Source: Nocardiopsis sp. JB363
GTDB lineage: Bacteria; Actinomycetota; Actinomycetes; Streptosporangiales; Streptosporangiaceae
DNA length: 64,000 nt
Direction of reading: 5' to 3'
Assembly (NCBI RefSeq): GCF_900143625.1
Contig: NZ_FRFF01000021.1
Location: 1-64,000, forward strand
The first letter of the stretch is position 1, and the number at the start of each line of letters is the position of its first letter. The translations under genes and the position numbers were made by a program. The notes beneath the pieces were generated by a model, which saw nothing but the letters and a program-made list of their open reading frames with translations, was not told the DNA's origin and searched no databases. Positions 44,187 through 53,458 of the stretch are shown here, in pieces.

Positions 44187-44211
44187 GTAGCACTACAGTT
44201 CGTAGTACTAC
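44187..44211 (+). promoter_or_regulatory. Tandem palindromes upstream of cydA
   Basis: GTAGCACTAC (44187-44196) and GTAGTACTAC (44202-44211) are two near-identical palindromes whose starts are 15 bp apart. Their inner halves form ACTAC-n5-GTAGT, resembling operators of BlaI/MecI-type repressors. They lie 29 bp before the cydA ATG, suitable for repression. Confidence 0.65.
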
Positions 44212-44239
44212 CGACGGTCGGTCTTTGTGAGAGGCGTAC

Positions 44240-45685
44240 ATGGAAGCTCTAGACCTGGCGCGATGGCAGTTCGGGGTCACCACGATCTACCACTTCCTGT
44301 TCGTGCCCCTGACCATCGGGCTGTCGTTCATCGTGGCCGTGCTCCAGACGTTCTGGTACAAGACCGGACGGCACGAGTACCTACAGGCCACACAATTCTT
44401 CGGCAAGCTGTTCCTGATCAACTTCGCCATGGGCGTGGTCACCGGAATCGTGCAGGAGTTCCAGTTCGGCATGAACTGGAGCGAATACTCCCGCTTCGTC
44501 GGTGACGTCTTCGGCGCTCCCCTGGCCATGGAGGCGCTCCTGGCCTTCTTCCTGGAGTCCACCTTCATCGGACTGTGGATCTTCGGCTGGCATCGTCTCT
44601 CGCGCCGGGTCCACTTGGCCTGCATCTGGCTGGTCGCCATCGGCACCAACCTGTCGGCCTACTTCATCCTCGCCGCGAACGCCTGGATGCGCCGCCCCGT
44701 CGGCTACGAGATCAACCCCGAGAACGGCCGCGCCGAACTCAACGACATCTGGGCCGTGCTCAGCAACGACCAGGCCTGGTCCACCTACCTGCACACCGTC
44801 TCGGCCGCCTTCATCACCGCCGGGCTGTTCGTGGTGGCGGTCAGCGCCTTCAAGCTCTGGCGCAACATGCGACACGAGGACACCGGCGACGTCGGTGTCA
44901 CCCCTCCCAAGCGGGACTTCGCGCTGTTCCGCTCCACCCTCAAGGTCGGTCTGGTCTTCACCCTCCTCGCCGGAGCGCTCACGATCTTCTCCGGCGACCA
45001 CCAGGCCAAGCTCGCCGCCGAGTACGAACCCATGAAGATCGCCGCCGCCGAGGCACTCTGGGACACCGAGGAGGGTGCCGCGTTCTCCACCTTCGCGGTC
45101 GGCGACACCGAGGCCCGCTACAACCCCATCGACGTCACCGTCCCCAACGTCCTCAGCTTCATGGCCACCGGGCACTTCGACGGCGAGGTGCACGGCATGA
45201 ACGACCTCCAGGAGAGCTACGAGGAGTTCTACGGGCCGGGCGACTACATCCCCAACGTGTTCGTCGTCTACTGGTCCTTCCGTCTCATGATGGGCCTGGG
45301 CCTGTTCGGTGTGGCCGTGGCGGCCCTGGGGCTGTGGCTCACCCGCGGACGGGAACGCGTGCCCCGGAAGAAGTGGTTCTACTTCGCCGCCATCGCCGCG
45401 CTGCCCGCCGCCCTGCTCGCCAACATCTTCGGCTGGGTGCTCACCGAGATGGGCCGCCAGCCCTGGACCGTGCACGGTGAACTCCTGACCGCCAACAGCG
45501 TCTCCCCGGGGGTGAGTCTGGGCACCGTGGCGATGAGTCTGGGCATCTTCACCGCCGTCTACGGATTCCTCTTCGTGGTGGAGGTCGGGCTGCTCTGGAA
45601 GTACGTCAAGAAGGGCCCCTCCCACCTCGTTCCCGACCTGGAGAACGACGAGGACGAGTCCCAGATCCCACACTTCAGCTACTAG
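44240..45685 (+). CDS. cydA: Cytochrome bd ubiquinol/menaquinol oxidase subunit I
   Basis: Catalytic subunit of the high-affinity terminal oxidase. His18 in TTIYHFLFVPLTIG is the expected heme ligand; further helices carry STYLHTVSAAF and a GRQPW motif (LTEMGRQPWTVHG). 481 residues with a short Q-loop, the form typical of actinobacteria and Gram-positives. ATG at 44240 with GAGAGG upstream. First gene of cydABDC. Confidence 0.97.
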   Translation: MEALDLARWQFGVTTIYHFLFVPLTIGLSFIVAVLQTFWYKTGRHEYLQATQFFGKLFLINFAMGVVTGIVQEFQFGMNWSEYSRFVGDVFGAPLAMEALLAFFLESTFIGLWIFGWHRLSRRVHLACIWLVAIGTNLSAYFILAANAWMRRPVGYEINPENGRAELNDIWAVLSNDQAWSTYLHTVSAAFITAGLFVVAVSAFKLWRNMRHEDTGDVGVTPPKRDFALFRSTLKVGLVFTLLAGALTIFSGDHQAKLAAEYEPMKIAAAEALWDTEEGAAFSTFAVGDTEARYNPIDVTVPNVLSFMATGHFDGEVHGMNDLQESYEEFYGPGDYIPNVFVVYWSFRLMMGLGLFGVAVAALGLWLTRGRERVPRKKWFYFAAIAALPAALLANIFGWVLTEMGRQPWTVHGELLTANSVSPGVSLGTVAMSLGIFTAVYGFLFVVEVGLLWKYVKKGPSHLVPDLENDEDESQIPHFSY

Positions 45686-45698
45686 GAGCAGCAAGACC

Positions 45699-46739
45699 AT
45701 GGAACTGGCCGTCATCTGGTTCATCGCCATCGCCGTCCTGTGGATCGGCTACTTCGTCCTGGAGGGGTTCGACTTCGGGGTGGGCACCCTGCTGCCCTTC
45801 ATGGGTGGGCGCAACTCCGTCGACCGCCGGGTCGCCATCAACTCGATCGGCCCGGTCTGGGACGGCAACGAGGTGTGGGTCATCACCGCGGGCGGTGCCA
45901 TGTTCGCCGCCTTCCCCGCCTGGTACGCGTCCCTGTTCAGCGGGTTCTACGTGCCGCTGTTCCTCATCCTCATCGCGCTGATCCTGCGCGGTGTGGCGTT
46001 CGAGTACCGGAGCAAGCGCGACGACCCGCGCTGGCAGGACTGGTGCGACCGGGCGATCTTCTTCGGCAGCGTCGTCCCCGCGTTCCTGTGGGGCGTGGCC
46101 TTCGCCAACATCGTGCGCGGTGTGGCCATGGACGCCGACCAGATCGTCACCGCGTCCCTGTTCGACCTGCTCAACCCCTACGCCCTGCTCGGCGGGCTGA
46201 CGACCCTGTCGCTGTTCACCCTGCACGGCGCCGTCTTCCTGACCCTCAAGACCGACGGGCCGGTCCGCGTCCGCGCCCGGCGAGCCGCGTTGTCCGCCGC
46301 CTACGTCGCCGTTCCCGCCGGGGCCGCCTTCCTGCTGTGGACCCAGTTCGCCTACGGGAAGCCCTGGACCCTGCCGCTCGTCCTGATCTCCGCCGCCGCC
46401 CTGGTGGGCGGGGTCGCGGCGGTCCACCTCCGTCGCGAGGGGTGGTCCTTCGTGGCCACCGCCGTCACCATCCTGACCGCGGTGACGGTCCTGTTCGGGT
46501 CCCTGTTCCCGAACGTGCTGCCCTCCACCACCGACCCGGCGTTCAGCCTGACCGTCGCCAACGCCTCCTCGGCCGACTACACGCTGACCGTCATGTCGTG
46601 GGTGGCCCTGGTGGCCCTGCCCGTGGTCATGGGCTACCAGGCCTGGAGCTACTGGGTGTTCCGCCAACGCGTCACCGGCGAGCAGATCACCCCGGCGTCG
46701 GTCGGCGGAGGTGAACCGGAGCCCGAGAAGGCCGCCTGA
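45699..46739 (+). CDS. cydB: Cytochrome bd oxidase subunit II
   Basis: 346 residues, eight or nine membrane helices. Family signature FVLEGFDFGVGTLLPFMGG near the N-terminus and GPVWDGNEVWVITAGGAMFAAF. Starts 13 bp after cydA. The hairpin after it may reduce read-through into cydD. Confidence 0.97.
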   Translation: MELAVIWFIAIAVLWIGYFVLEGFDFGVGTLLPFMGGRNSVDRRVAINSIGPVWDGNEVWVITAGGAMFAAFPAWYASLFSGFYVPLFLILIALILRGVAFEYRSKRDDPRWQDWCDRAIFFGSVVPAFLWGVAFANIVRGVAMDADQIVTASLFDLLNPYALLGGLTTLSLFTLHGAVFLTLKTDGPVRVRARRAALSAAYVAVPAGAAFLLWTQFAYGKPWTLPLVLISAAALVGGVAAVHLRREGWSFVATAVTILTAVTVLFGSLFPNVLPSTTDPAFSLTVANASSADYTLTVMSWVALVALPVVMGYQAWSYWVFRQRVTGEQITPASVGGGEPEPEKAA

Positions 46740-46781
46740 GTGGCGGGGTGCCCCTCGGGGCCTCCGCCGACCCAACGACGT

Positions 46782-46825
46782 CCGTACCCCCCGCCCCCGC
46801 ATCGCCCCGGGAACGGGGGGTACGG
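46782..46825 (+). terminator. Hairpin between cydB and cydD
   Basis: Perfect 12-bp stem, CCGTACCCCCCG (46782-46793) with CGGGGGGTACGG (46814-46825), 20-nt loop. Probably an attenuator setting a lower level of cydDC. Confidence 0.6.
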
Positions 46826-46941
46826 CGCTGCCCGGACCCACCACCGGGATACTGGGGCCAGACCGTGCCCCGTCGTTTCCCGGCCGACCACGGTCCCGAC
46901 CACCCGGGGCCGCCACGACGACCACACGAGGTCTTCCGCGC

Positions 46942-48669
46942 ATGAAACCGCTCGATCCGCGCCTGGTCCGCACCGCGAGCGCGGTCCGTGTCCACCTGGC
47001 CGTCACCGTCGTCAGCGGTGTGCTGATCACCGGTCTGATCCTCGTCCAGGCCTGGCTGCTGGCCCGCGTCATCACCGGCGCCTGGGCAGGCGACGGCATG
47101 GACGTCCTCGGACCGATGATCGCCCTGGTCGCCGCCGTCGCCCTCACCCGCGCCCTGCTGTCCTACCTCGCCGAGACCTCCGCGCTGCACAGCGCCGCCC
47201 GCACCAAGTCGCAGCTGCGTCGCAGGCTCATCGCGCACGTGACCGGCTCCGGCAAGGTATGGCTGGCCGAGGGCGGCGACGGGCGGGACGATTCACCCAA
47301 GGCCGGTGAACTCGTCACCCTCGCCACCCGCGGTCTGGACGCCCTCGACGAGTACTTCTCCCGGTACCTGCCCCAGCTGGTGCTGTCGGCGATCGTGCCG
47401 CTCGCCGTACTCTCCGTGGTGTTCTGGGCCGACTGGATCTCCGGGATCGTCATCCTGGTGACGCTGCCGCTCATTCCCGTCTTCATGGCGTTGATCGGTA
47501 TGCACACCCAACAGCGCACCGACCGGCAGTGGAAGCTGCTGAGCCGGTTGGGCGGCCACTTCCTCGACGTGGTGGAGGGCCTGCCGACCCTGGCGGTGTT
47601 CCGTCGCGCCAAGGCCCAGGCCGCCATCATCCGCGAGGTCGGCGACGACCACCGCAAGGCCACCATGGGGACGCTGCGGGTCGCGTTCCTGTCCGCCTTC
47701 GCCCTGGAACTGCTCGCCACCCTGGCCGTCGCCCTGGTCGCCGTCGAGGTCGGGTTGCGGCTGCTGGGCGGCCACATGGACTACCAGACCGCCCTGCTCG
47801 TGCTGATCCTGGCCCCCGAGGCGTACCTGCCACTGCGCGAGGTGGGGGCCCGCTTCCACGCCAGCATGGAGGGGGTCGCCGCCGCCGACCAGGTCTTCAC
47901 CGAACTCGAACGCCGGCGGGACGAGGGATCCGAACGCCCGGCGCCGGCTCCGACCGGTCGGCCCTCCCCCACCACCGGCGGCGACCTGCGGCTGAGCGGC
48001 GTCGAGGTGCGCTACCCCGGCCGGGACACACCCGCCCTGTCCGACCTGGACCTGACCCTCCACGCCGGCGAACACCTGCTGCTCACCGGTCCCAGCGGTT
48101 CGGGCAAGACCACCCTGTTGTCCCTGCTGCTGCGCCTGCGCGAACCCACCGAGGGACGCGTCGAGGTCCGCGCCCCCGACGGAGAGTGGACACCGCTGCG
48201 GGACGTGCCCGTCGAGGACTGGCGCGCCGGCATCGCCTGGGTGCCCCAGCACCCCTACCTGTTCGACGTGTCGGTGGCCGACAACATCCGCCTCGGCGCA
48301 CCCGACGCCGACCTCGACCGGGTCCGAGAGGCCGCGCGGCTGGCCGAGGCCGACGGGTTCATCGACGCCCTGCCCGACGGCTACGACACCAGGCTCGGTG
48401 AACGCGGCGCCCGCCTGTCCGCCGGCCAGCGCCAACGCATCGCTCTGGCCCGCGCCATGTGCCGTGACGCCCCGTTGGTCCTGCTGGACGAACCCACCGC
48501 CCACCTGGACCCGGAGAACGCCACGGCCGTGCGCACCGCCGTGGCCCGCCTCCTGGAGGGGCGCACCGCCGTGATCGTCGCGCACGACACCGGTTGGGCC
48601 GAGTCCGTCTCCGGTGCCCGCCTGCGCACCGCCCACCTGCCGCTGCTCACCGAGAGGGTGTCCCGATGA
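46942..48669 (+). CDS. cydD: ABC exporter CydD (cysteine/glutathione, cytochrome bd assembly)
   Basis: Half of the heterodimeric thiol exporter needed to assemble cytochrome bd. Six membrane helices (about 1-320), then an ATPase domain with GPSGSGKTT, Q-loop WVPQHPYLF, signature LSAGQRQRIALARA and LLDEPTAHLD. 575 residues from ATG 46942; the frame upstream contains the hairpin and is not coding. Confidence 0.94.
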   Translation: MKPLDPRLVRTASAVRVHLAVTVVSGVLITGLILVQAWLLARVITGAWAGDGMDVLGPMIALVAAVALTRALLSYLAETSALHSAARTKSQLRRRLIAHVTGSGKVWLAEGGDGRDDSPKAGELVTLATRGLDALDEYFSRYLPQLVLSAIVPLAVLSVVFWADWISGIVILVTLPLIPVFMALIGMHTQQRTDRQWKLLSRLGGHFLDVVEGLPTLAVFRRAKAQAAIIREVGDDHRKATMGTLRVAFLSAFALELLATLAVALVAVEVGLRLLGGHMDYQTALLVLILAPEAYLPLREVGARFHASMEGVAAADQVFTELERRRDEGSERPAPAPTGRPSPTTGGDLRLSGVEVRYPGRDTPALSDLDLTLHAGEHLLLTGPSGSGKTTLLSLLLRLREPTEGRVEVRAPDGEWTPLRDVPVEDWRAGIAWVPQHPYLFDVSVADNIRLGAPDADLDRVREAARLAEADGFIDALPDGYDTRLGERGARLSAGQRQRIALARAMCRDAPLVLLDEPTAHLDPENATAVRTAVARLLEGRTAVIVAHDTGWAESVSGARLRTAHLPLLTERVSR

Positions 48670-50465
48670 GTGCCCCCGCCACCCGACCCGGCGTCGGCCC
48701 CGAGGCCGACCCCGTGATCGAGTCCGTCGTCGCCGAACGCGAGCGCCGCAAGGACCCGCTGCGCCGGATGATCGCACTGGCCCGGCCGCGCAGCGCCCGC
48801 TTCGCCCTCGGTGTGCTGCTGGGCGGCGCCGCCACCGGCTCCGGGGTGGCGCTGCTGGGCGTCGCCGCGTGGATGCTGGCCACCGCCGCGAACCACCCCT
48901 CCATCACCGCGCTGAGCGTGGCCGTGGTCGCCACCCGCGCCCTGGGCGTGAGCAAGGGCGTGACCCGTTACCTGGAACGCCTGGTCACCCACGACGCCGC
49001 GTTCCGCACTCTGGCCCAGGTACGGGTGCGGGTGTACGAGCGACTGGCCCGGACCGAACCGTTCGGCCGGTTCCGCTCGGGCGACCTGGTGTCCCGCCTG
49101 GTCAACGACACCGAGGCCACCCTCGACCTGCTGGTGCGCGGACTCACCCCGCCGCTGGTGTCGGTGGTGACCGGCGGCGCCACGGTGCTGGTCCTGACCG
49201 TGGTGTACGCGCCGGGCGGGCTGCTGCTCGCCGCGGGCCTGCTGCTGGCCGGACTCGCCGTCCCGCTGATGGCCGCCGCCCTGAACAGGAAGCCCGGGCA
49301 GCGCGAGGCCGAGGCGCGCGGAGCCCTGTCCACCGCCCTGGTCGACACCCTCCAAGGCGCTCCGGACCTGGTGGCCTACGGGGCGATGGACCGTCACGTC
49401 GCACGGGTGAACGAGGCCGACGCCGAACTGACCCGGGTGGCCCGCCGCGACGCCGCCACCCTGGGGCTGAGCGAGGGTGTCAACGCCCTGATCACCGGGC
49501 TGACCGTGTGGGGCGCCCTGTTCCTGGGGGTGCTCGCCGTGGAGGAGGGCACCATCGGCCCCACTGCCTTGGCCGTGCTGGTGCTGACCACGCTCGCCGC
49601 CTTCGAGATCGTCGCGCCGCTGCCCGCCGTCGCCTCCCGTCTGGGGGCGATCCGGGCGAGCGGCGTCCGCCTGTTCGGTGTCCTGGACACCCCGCCGGCC
49701 ATCGCTCCCCCCGCGCAGGAGGGTCTGGAGATCGACCCGGACGCCGACGCCCCCGTCCACGTCCGTGGCCTACGGGTGCGGTACGGGCCCGAGGAGCCGT
49801 GGGCCTTGGACGGGGTGGACCTGGAGATCCCCGCCGGGGCGACCGTGGCCGTGGTCGGGCCGAGCGGGGCCGGCAAGAGCACACTCGCCTCGGTGCTGCT
49901 GCGCTTCCGCGACCCCGACGAGGGCCGGGTGGAGATCGGCGGCACCGACATCACCGCCTACCCCGCCGACGAGGTGCGCCGGGTGGTGTCCGGGGTGCCG
50001 GAGGACCCGCACGTGTTCGGGTCGACCCTGCGCGAGAACCTGCGCCTGGCCAAGCCGGGGGCGGAGGACGACGAACTGTGGGCGGCGCTGCGCGGCGCCC
50101 GGCTGGCCCATGACGTCGAGGCGATGCCCCACGGGTTGGACACACGGGTGGGGTCGCACGGGCTGGGACTGAGCGGGGGCATGGTGCAGCGACTGGCCCT
50201 GGCGCGCGCGGTGCTGGCCGCTCCCCGGGTCCTGGTGCTGGACGAGCCCACCGCGCACTTGGACCCGGACACCCGCGACGCCGTGGTGGCCGACCTGCTC
50301 GCCGCCGCCGAGGGGTTCTCCACGTTGCTCATCACCCACGACCTCACCGGGCTGGACCGGGTGGACCGGATCTACGTGGTCCGCGACGGCCGTGTACTGC
50401 AATCGGGCACCCACACCGAGCTGCTGGCGGAGGACGGATGGTACAGAGACGTGCACGACCGCTAG
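48666..50465 (+). CDS. cydC: ABC exporter CydC (cytochrome bd assembly)
   Basis: Partner of CydD, overlapping its stop (ATGA). Membrane domain, then an ATPase with GPSGAGKST, signature LSGGMVQRLALARA and VLDEPTAHLD. The signature has MV where GQR/GQ is usual, which may make this site weaker. 599 residues. An N-terminal charged extension precedes the first helix. Confidence 0.94.
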   Translation: MSAPATRPGVGPEADPVIESVVAERERRKDPLRRMIALARPRSARFALGVLLGGAATGSGVALLGVAAWMLATAANHPSITALSVAVVATRALGVSKGVTRYLERLVTHDAAFRTLAQVRVRVYERLARTEPFGRFRSGDLVSRLVNDTEATLDLLVRGLTPPLVSVVTGGATVLVLTVVYAPGGLLLAAGLLLAGLAVPLMAAALNRKPGQREAEARGALSTALVDTLQGAPDLVAYGAMDRHVARVNEADAELTRVARRDAATLGLSEGVNALITGLTVWGALFLGVLAVEEGTIGPTALAVLVLTTLAAFEIVAPLPAVASRLGAIRASGVRLFGVLDTPPAIAPPAQEGLEIDPDADAPVHVRGLRVRYGPEEPWALDGVDLEIPAGATVAVVGPSGAGKSTLASVLLRFRDPDEGRVEIGGTDITAYPADEVRRVVSGVPEDPHVFGSTLRENLRLAKPGAEDDELWAALRGARLAHDVEAMPHGLDTRVGSHGLGLSGGMVQRLALARAVLAAPRVLVLDEPTAHLDPDTRDAVVADLLAAAEGFSTLLITHDLTGLDRVDRIYVVRDGRVLQSGTHTELLAEDGWYRDVHDR

Positions 50466-50588
50466 ATCGGGTTCCGTGGACGCCGGCCGTCGCTATGAAG
50501 GCCACTGCGCCGTAGGCGTCCGTTGAGGGTGGTGGCGGGCGACGCGCAGCAGGGCGTGTATTCGTGGAACATGCTCTAGTGTTCGCCT

Positions 50589-51392
50589 GTGAATCCCATA
50601 CGTGAGGCCCTTTCCGGGGTCGGCACCCTGTTCCGCGGTCTGGCCATCGTGCTGCGCAGACCCCGCCTGTTCTTCCTCGGCGCCCTTCCGGCGTTGATCA
50701 CGTCGCTGCTGTTCCTGGCGGCGCTGATCACGCTGATCCTCAACATGGAGGATCTGGTCGCCTGGGCCACGCCCTTCGCGGCCGACTGGGGCAGTACCTG
50801 GCGGGGGTTGCTGCGCGGCTCCCTGGCCCTGGGGCTGCTGGTCGGTTCGATCCTGGTGATGGTGGTGGCCTTCACCACAGTCACCCTGACCCTGGGCGCC
50901 CCGATCTACGACAAGATCGCCGAGATGGTCGAGGAGGAGATGGGCGGCGCGCCCGAGGCCCCCGAGGAGTCCGTCCTGGCCTCGATGGCCCGCGCCGCCG
51001 GCCAGGCCATCGCGCTGGTGGCGATCACCCTGGTCGTGACCATCGGCGCGTTCCTGCTCGGTTTGATCCCCGTGGTGGGCTGGATCCTGGGCCCGGTGCT
51101 GACCGCGGTCATGGGCGGCTGGCTGCTGGGGATCGAACTCACCACGAGCGCCTTCGATCGCCGAGGGCTGTTGCGGATTCGGGACCGCCACAGCCACATG
51201 CGTCATCGACGCTGTCGCGTGCTGGGGTTCACGATCCCCACGTACTTCCTGATGGCGATACCGTTCGTGGCCATCGTGGTGTTCCCCGCCGCCACCGCCG
51301 GCGGCACCATCCTCGCCCGCGAACTCCTTCCCGAACAGCCCGAGTCCCCGCAGACGCCGGTGCCGCAGGTCCCCCCGACGACCACCCCCTGA
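50589..51392 (+). CDS. EI24-domain membrane protein
   Basis: 267-residue protein of the EI24/CysZ-like family with about four membrane segments: LFFLGALPALITSLLFL, ALGLLVGSILVMVVAF, AITLVVTIGAFLLGLIPVVGWILGPVL and a last one near 215-235. An RIRDRHSHMRHRR basic segment precedes the last helix. Pro-rich C-terminus. In CysZ the family transports sulfate; here the role is unknown. GTG start at 50589. Confidence 0.85.
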   Translation: MNPIREALSGVGTLFRGLAIVLRRPRLFFLGALPALITSLLFLAALITLILNMEDLVAWATPFAADWGSTWRGLLRGSLALGLLVGSILVMVVAFTTVTLTLGAPIYDKIAEMVEEEMGGAPEAPEESVLASMARAAGQAIALVAITLVVTIGAFLLGLIPVVGWILGPVLTAVMGGWLLGIELTTSAFDRRGLLRIRDRHSHMRHRRCRVLGFTIPTYFLMAIPFVAIVVFPAATAGGTILARELLPEQPESPQTPVPQVPPTTTP

Positions 51393-51404
51393 AAATGACA
51401 CGAA

Positions 51405-51436
51405 GGGGGCGGGCGACCACGTGGTCGACCGCCCCC
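51405..51436. terminator. Terminator between EI24 and Uma2 genes
   Basis: A 32-bp near-perfect palindrome (one mismatch) centred at 51420/51421, between convergent genes and followed by TTCC. Confidence 0.7.
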
Positions 51437-51458
51437 TTCCACACATCCTTGTTCTCGC

Positions 51459-52058
51459 TCAGGTATCCGAGAGCAACAGATCAGCCGCGTCCAGTTTCAG
51501 ATCGAACGGCTTCGGGAAGCGAACCGATCCGTTCTTTTGAGTTCGAGTCACTTCCTGGTACTCCGATCCCTCCGGGTCCTGGAACAGAGCGACCTCCTCC
51601 CGTACCGGATCGATCACCAGGTATAGGGGGACCCCGGCCTGCGCATACCCCTTCGCCTTGTCGATCCAGTCAGCGTGCCTACTGCTCGGAGAGACGACCT
51701 CCACGACCAGCTCGACCTCCTCGGCAGGACGTGTCCATTCCGGACCATCCCACCCCTCCCCCCTCGCCAGGGGGATCGGCATGACGACCAGGTCGGGAAC
51801 ATAACGGTCACCCGTCTTGGCGATCTCCAGAGTGATCATCTGCATCGCACGTAGACCCTGGCCCTTGAGACCGACTTCTAGTAGCGACTCGTGTACCTCG
51901 GTGAGAATGTCGGCATGCCTGACCGTGGGCGTAGGCGACACGATGATGCTCCCGTTGATGATCTCCGTGCGGTAACCATCCGGGAGTTCGATGCTTTCGG
52001 CCAGTGCGTGGAGGTCCATCTCAGACTTCTCCGTCCGCTCCTGCACAGCACACGTCAT
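51459..52058 (-). CDS. Uma2-family putative endonuclease
   Basis: 199 residues, PD-(D/E)xK fold: TEIINGSIIVSPTPTVRHADI, YVPDLVVM (Asp) and VELVVEVVSPSS (Glu-x-Val), then KAKGYAQAGVPLYLVID. All catalytic positions look intact. Uma2 proteins are numerous in actinobacteria, with no settled function. ATG at 52058 with AGGGAG upstream. Confidence 0.9.
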   Translation of the reverse strand: MTCAVQERTEKSEMDLHALAESIELPDGYRTEIINGSIIVSPTPTVRHADILTEVHESLLEVGLKGQGLRAMQMITLEIAKTGDRYVPDLVVMPIPLARGEGWDGPEWTRPAEEVELVVEVVSPSSRHADWIDKAKGYAQAGVPLYLVIDPVREEVALFQDPEGSEYQEVTRTQKNGSVRFPKPFDLKLDAADLLLSDT

Positions 52059-52212
52059 GGGCGGCTCCCTGCGGTATCCAGAACGTTTCCGAGCGTAGCG
52101 AGAGCACTCTGCCAGCGTACGCCTTTTCTCGAAGGATCCCCAGGAATTCGACGTGCGGGCAGCGCGAAGTGGGAGGAGTTCCAGGCTCCCCCGAATTCGA
52201 GGGGACCACACG

Positions 52213-52251
52213 CCACAGGCCCGGCGCCACTGTGGACGGCCGGGCCTGTGG
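52213..52251 (-). terminator. Terminator of ddl
   Basis: Perfect 13-bp stem (52213-52225 with 52239-52251) and a 13-nt loop, 22 bp past the ddl stop. Confidence 0.75.
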
Positions 52252-52273
52252 ACAACCTCTGTGGTCAGTACAT

Positions 52274-53398
52274 CTAGCGCAGGCCTGGGTCGCGGCGCAG
52301 GGCGGTGGTGATCATCCGCTCCACCAGAGTCGCGTAGTCCACGCCGGTGGCCTCCCACATCTGCGGGAACGCCGACGCCGGCGTGAAGCCGGGCATGGTG
52401 TTGAGCTCGTTGACGAGGACCTCCCCGTCCGCGGTGTAGAAGAAGTCCACCCGGGCCAGGCCCTCGCAGCCCATGGCCTCGAACACGTCCGCGGCCATCT
52501 GGCGCAGGCGGGCCGTGGCCTCCTCCGGGATCTCCGCGGGGATGGTCAGGCTGGACGTGGACAGGTACTTGGCCTCGAAGTCGTAGAAGTCGAAGCCCTC
52601 GGCCACGTGCACCTCGGCGGGGAACGACACGTCGGGGGTGCCGCCGTCCTCGGACTCCAGCACGCCGCACTCGATCTCTCGGCCCACGACCTGGGCCTCG
52701 ACGAGCACCTTGGGGTCGTGTTCGCGGGCGGCCTCGACGGCGGCCACGACGGCGTCGGCGTCGGAGGTGTCCCGCACCCGGGTGATGCCGACGCTGCTGC
52801 CGGCGCGGGCGGGCTTGACGAACACCGTCGTGCCCAGCTCGGCGACGTCGTCCAGGACCTTCTTGCGCTCGTTGCGCCAGGTGCGGTCGGTGATGGCCAC
52901 GAACGGGCTGGTGGGAATGCCGTTGCCGACCAACAGCGCCTTCATGAACACCTTGTCCATGGCGGCTGCGCTGGAGAACACCCCGGCGCCCGCGTAACGC
53001 ACGCCCATCATCTCGAACAGCCCCTGGATGGTGCCGTCCTCGCCGAAGGGTCCGTGCAGCAGGGGCAGCACCACGTCGACCTCGGCCAGGCGCTGTGTGC
53101 CCTGGTCCGGGGAGACGGTCATGAGTCGGCCCGGGCCGTCGAACGGCAGCACCAGCTCGGCGCCCTCCTCGGAGACCGACGGCAGCGCCTTGGTCGCCGC
53201 GTCGATGCGCAGCCCCTCGGGGTCGCCCGAGGTCAGCACCCAGTTGCCGGACGGGGTGATCCCGACCGGGACCACCTCGTAGCAGTCGGGGTCGATGACG
53301 GACAGGACACTGCCCGCGGTGACGCAGGAGATCTCGTGTTCGGAACTACGACCGCCGAAGACGACGGCGACCCGAATCTTGCGCTGCTCGGACGACAT
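52274..53398 (-). CDS. ddl: D-alanine--D-alanine ligase
   Basis: ATP-grasp ligase producing D-Ala-D-Ala for peptidoglycan. VAVVFGGRSSEHEISCVTAG, PLLHGPFGEDGTIQG, FVKPARAGSSVGI and FNEINTMPGFT-like VNELNTMPGFT are the family blocks. 374 residues; the Tyr/Phe-type active-site region (KYLSTSS) is normal for vancomycin-sensitive enzymes. ATG at 53398. Confidence 0.97.
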   Translation of the reverse strand: MSSEQRKIRVAVVFGGRSSEHEISCVTAGSVLSVIDPDCYEVVPVGITPSGNWVLTSGDPEGLRIDAATKALPSVSEEGAELVLPFDGPGRLMTVSPDQGTQRLAEVDVVLPLLHGPFGEDGTIQGLFEMMGVRYAGAGVFSSAAAMDKVFMKALLVGNGIPTSPFVAITDRTWRNERKKVLDDVAELGTTVFVKPARAGSSVGITRVRDTSDADAVVAAVEAAREHDPKVLVEAQVVGREIECGVLESEDGGTPDVSFPAEVHVAEGFDFYDFEAKYLSTSSLTIPAEIPEEATARLRQMAADVFEAMGCEGLARVDFFYTADGEVLVNELNTMPGFTPASAFPQMWEATGVDYATLVERMITTALRRDPGLR

Positions 53399-53458
53399 GC
53401 TGCCAGACCTTATCTCGCCTACCGATGGAACCGGAACGTGTGGGATTCGCCCCGTGTG

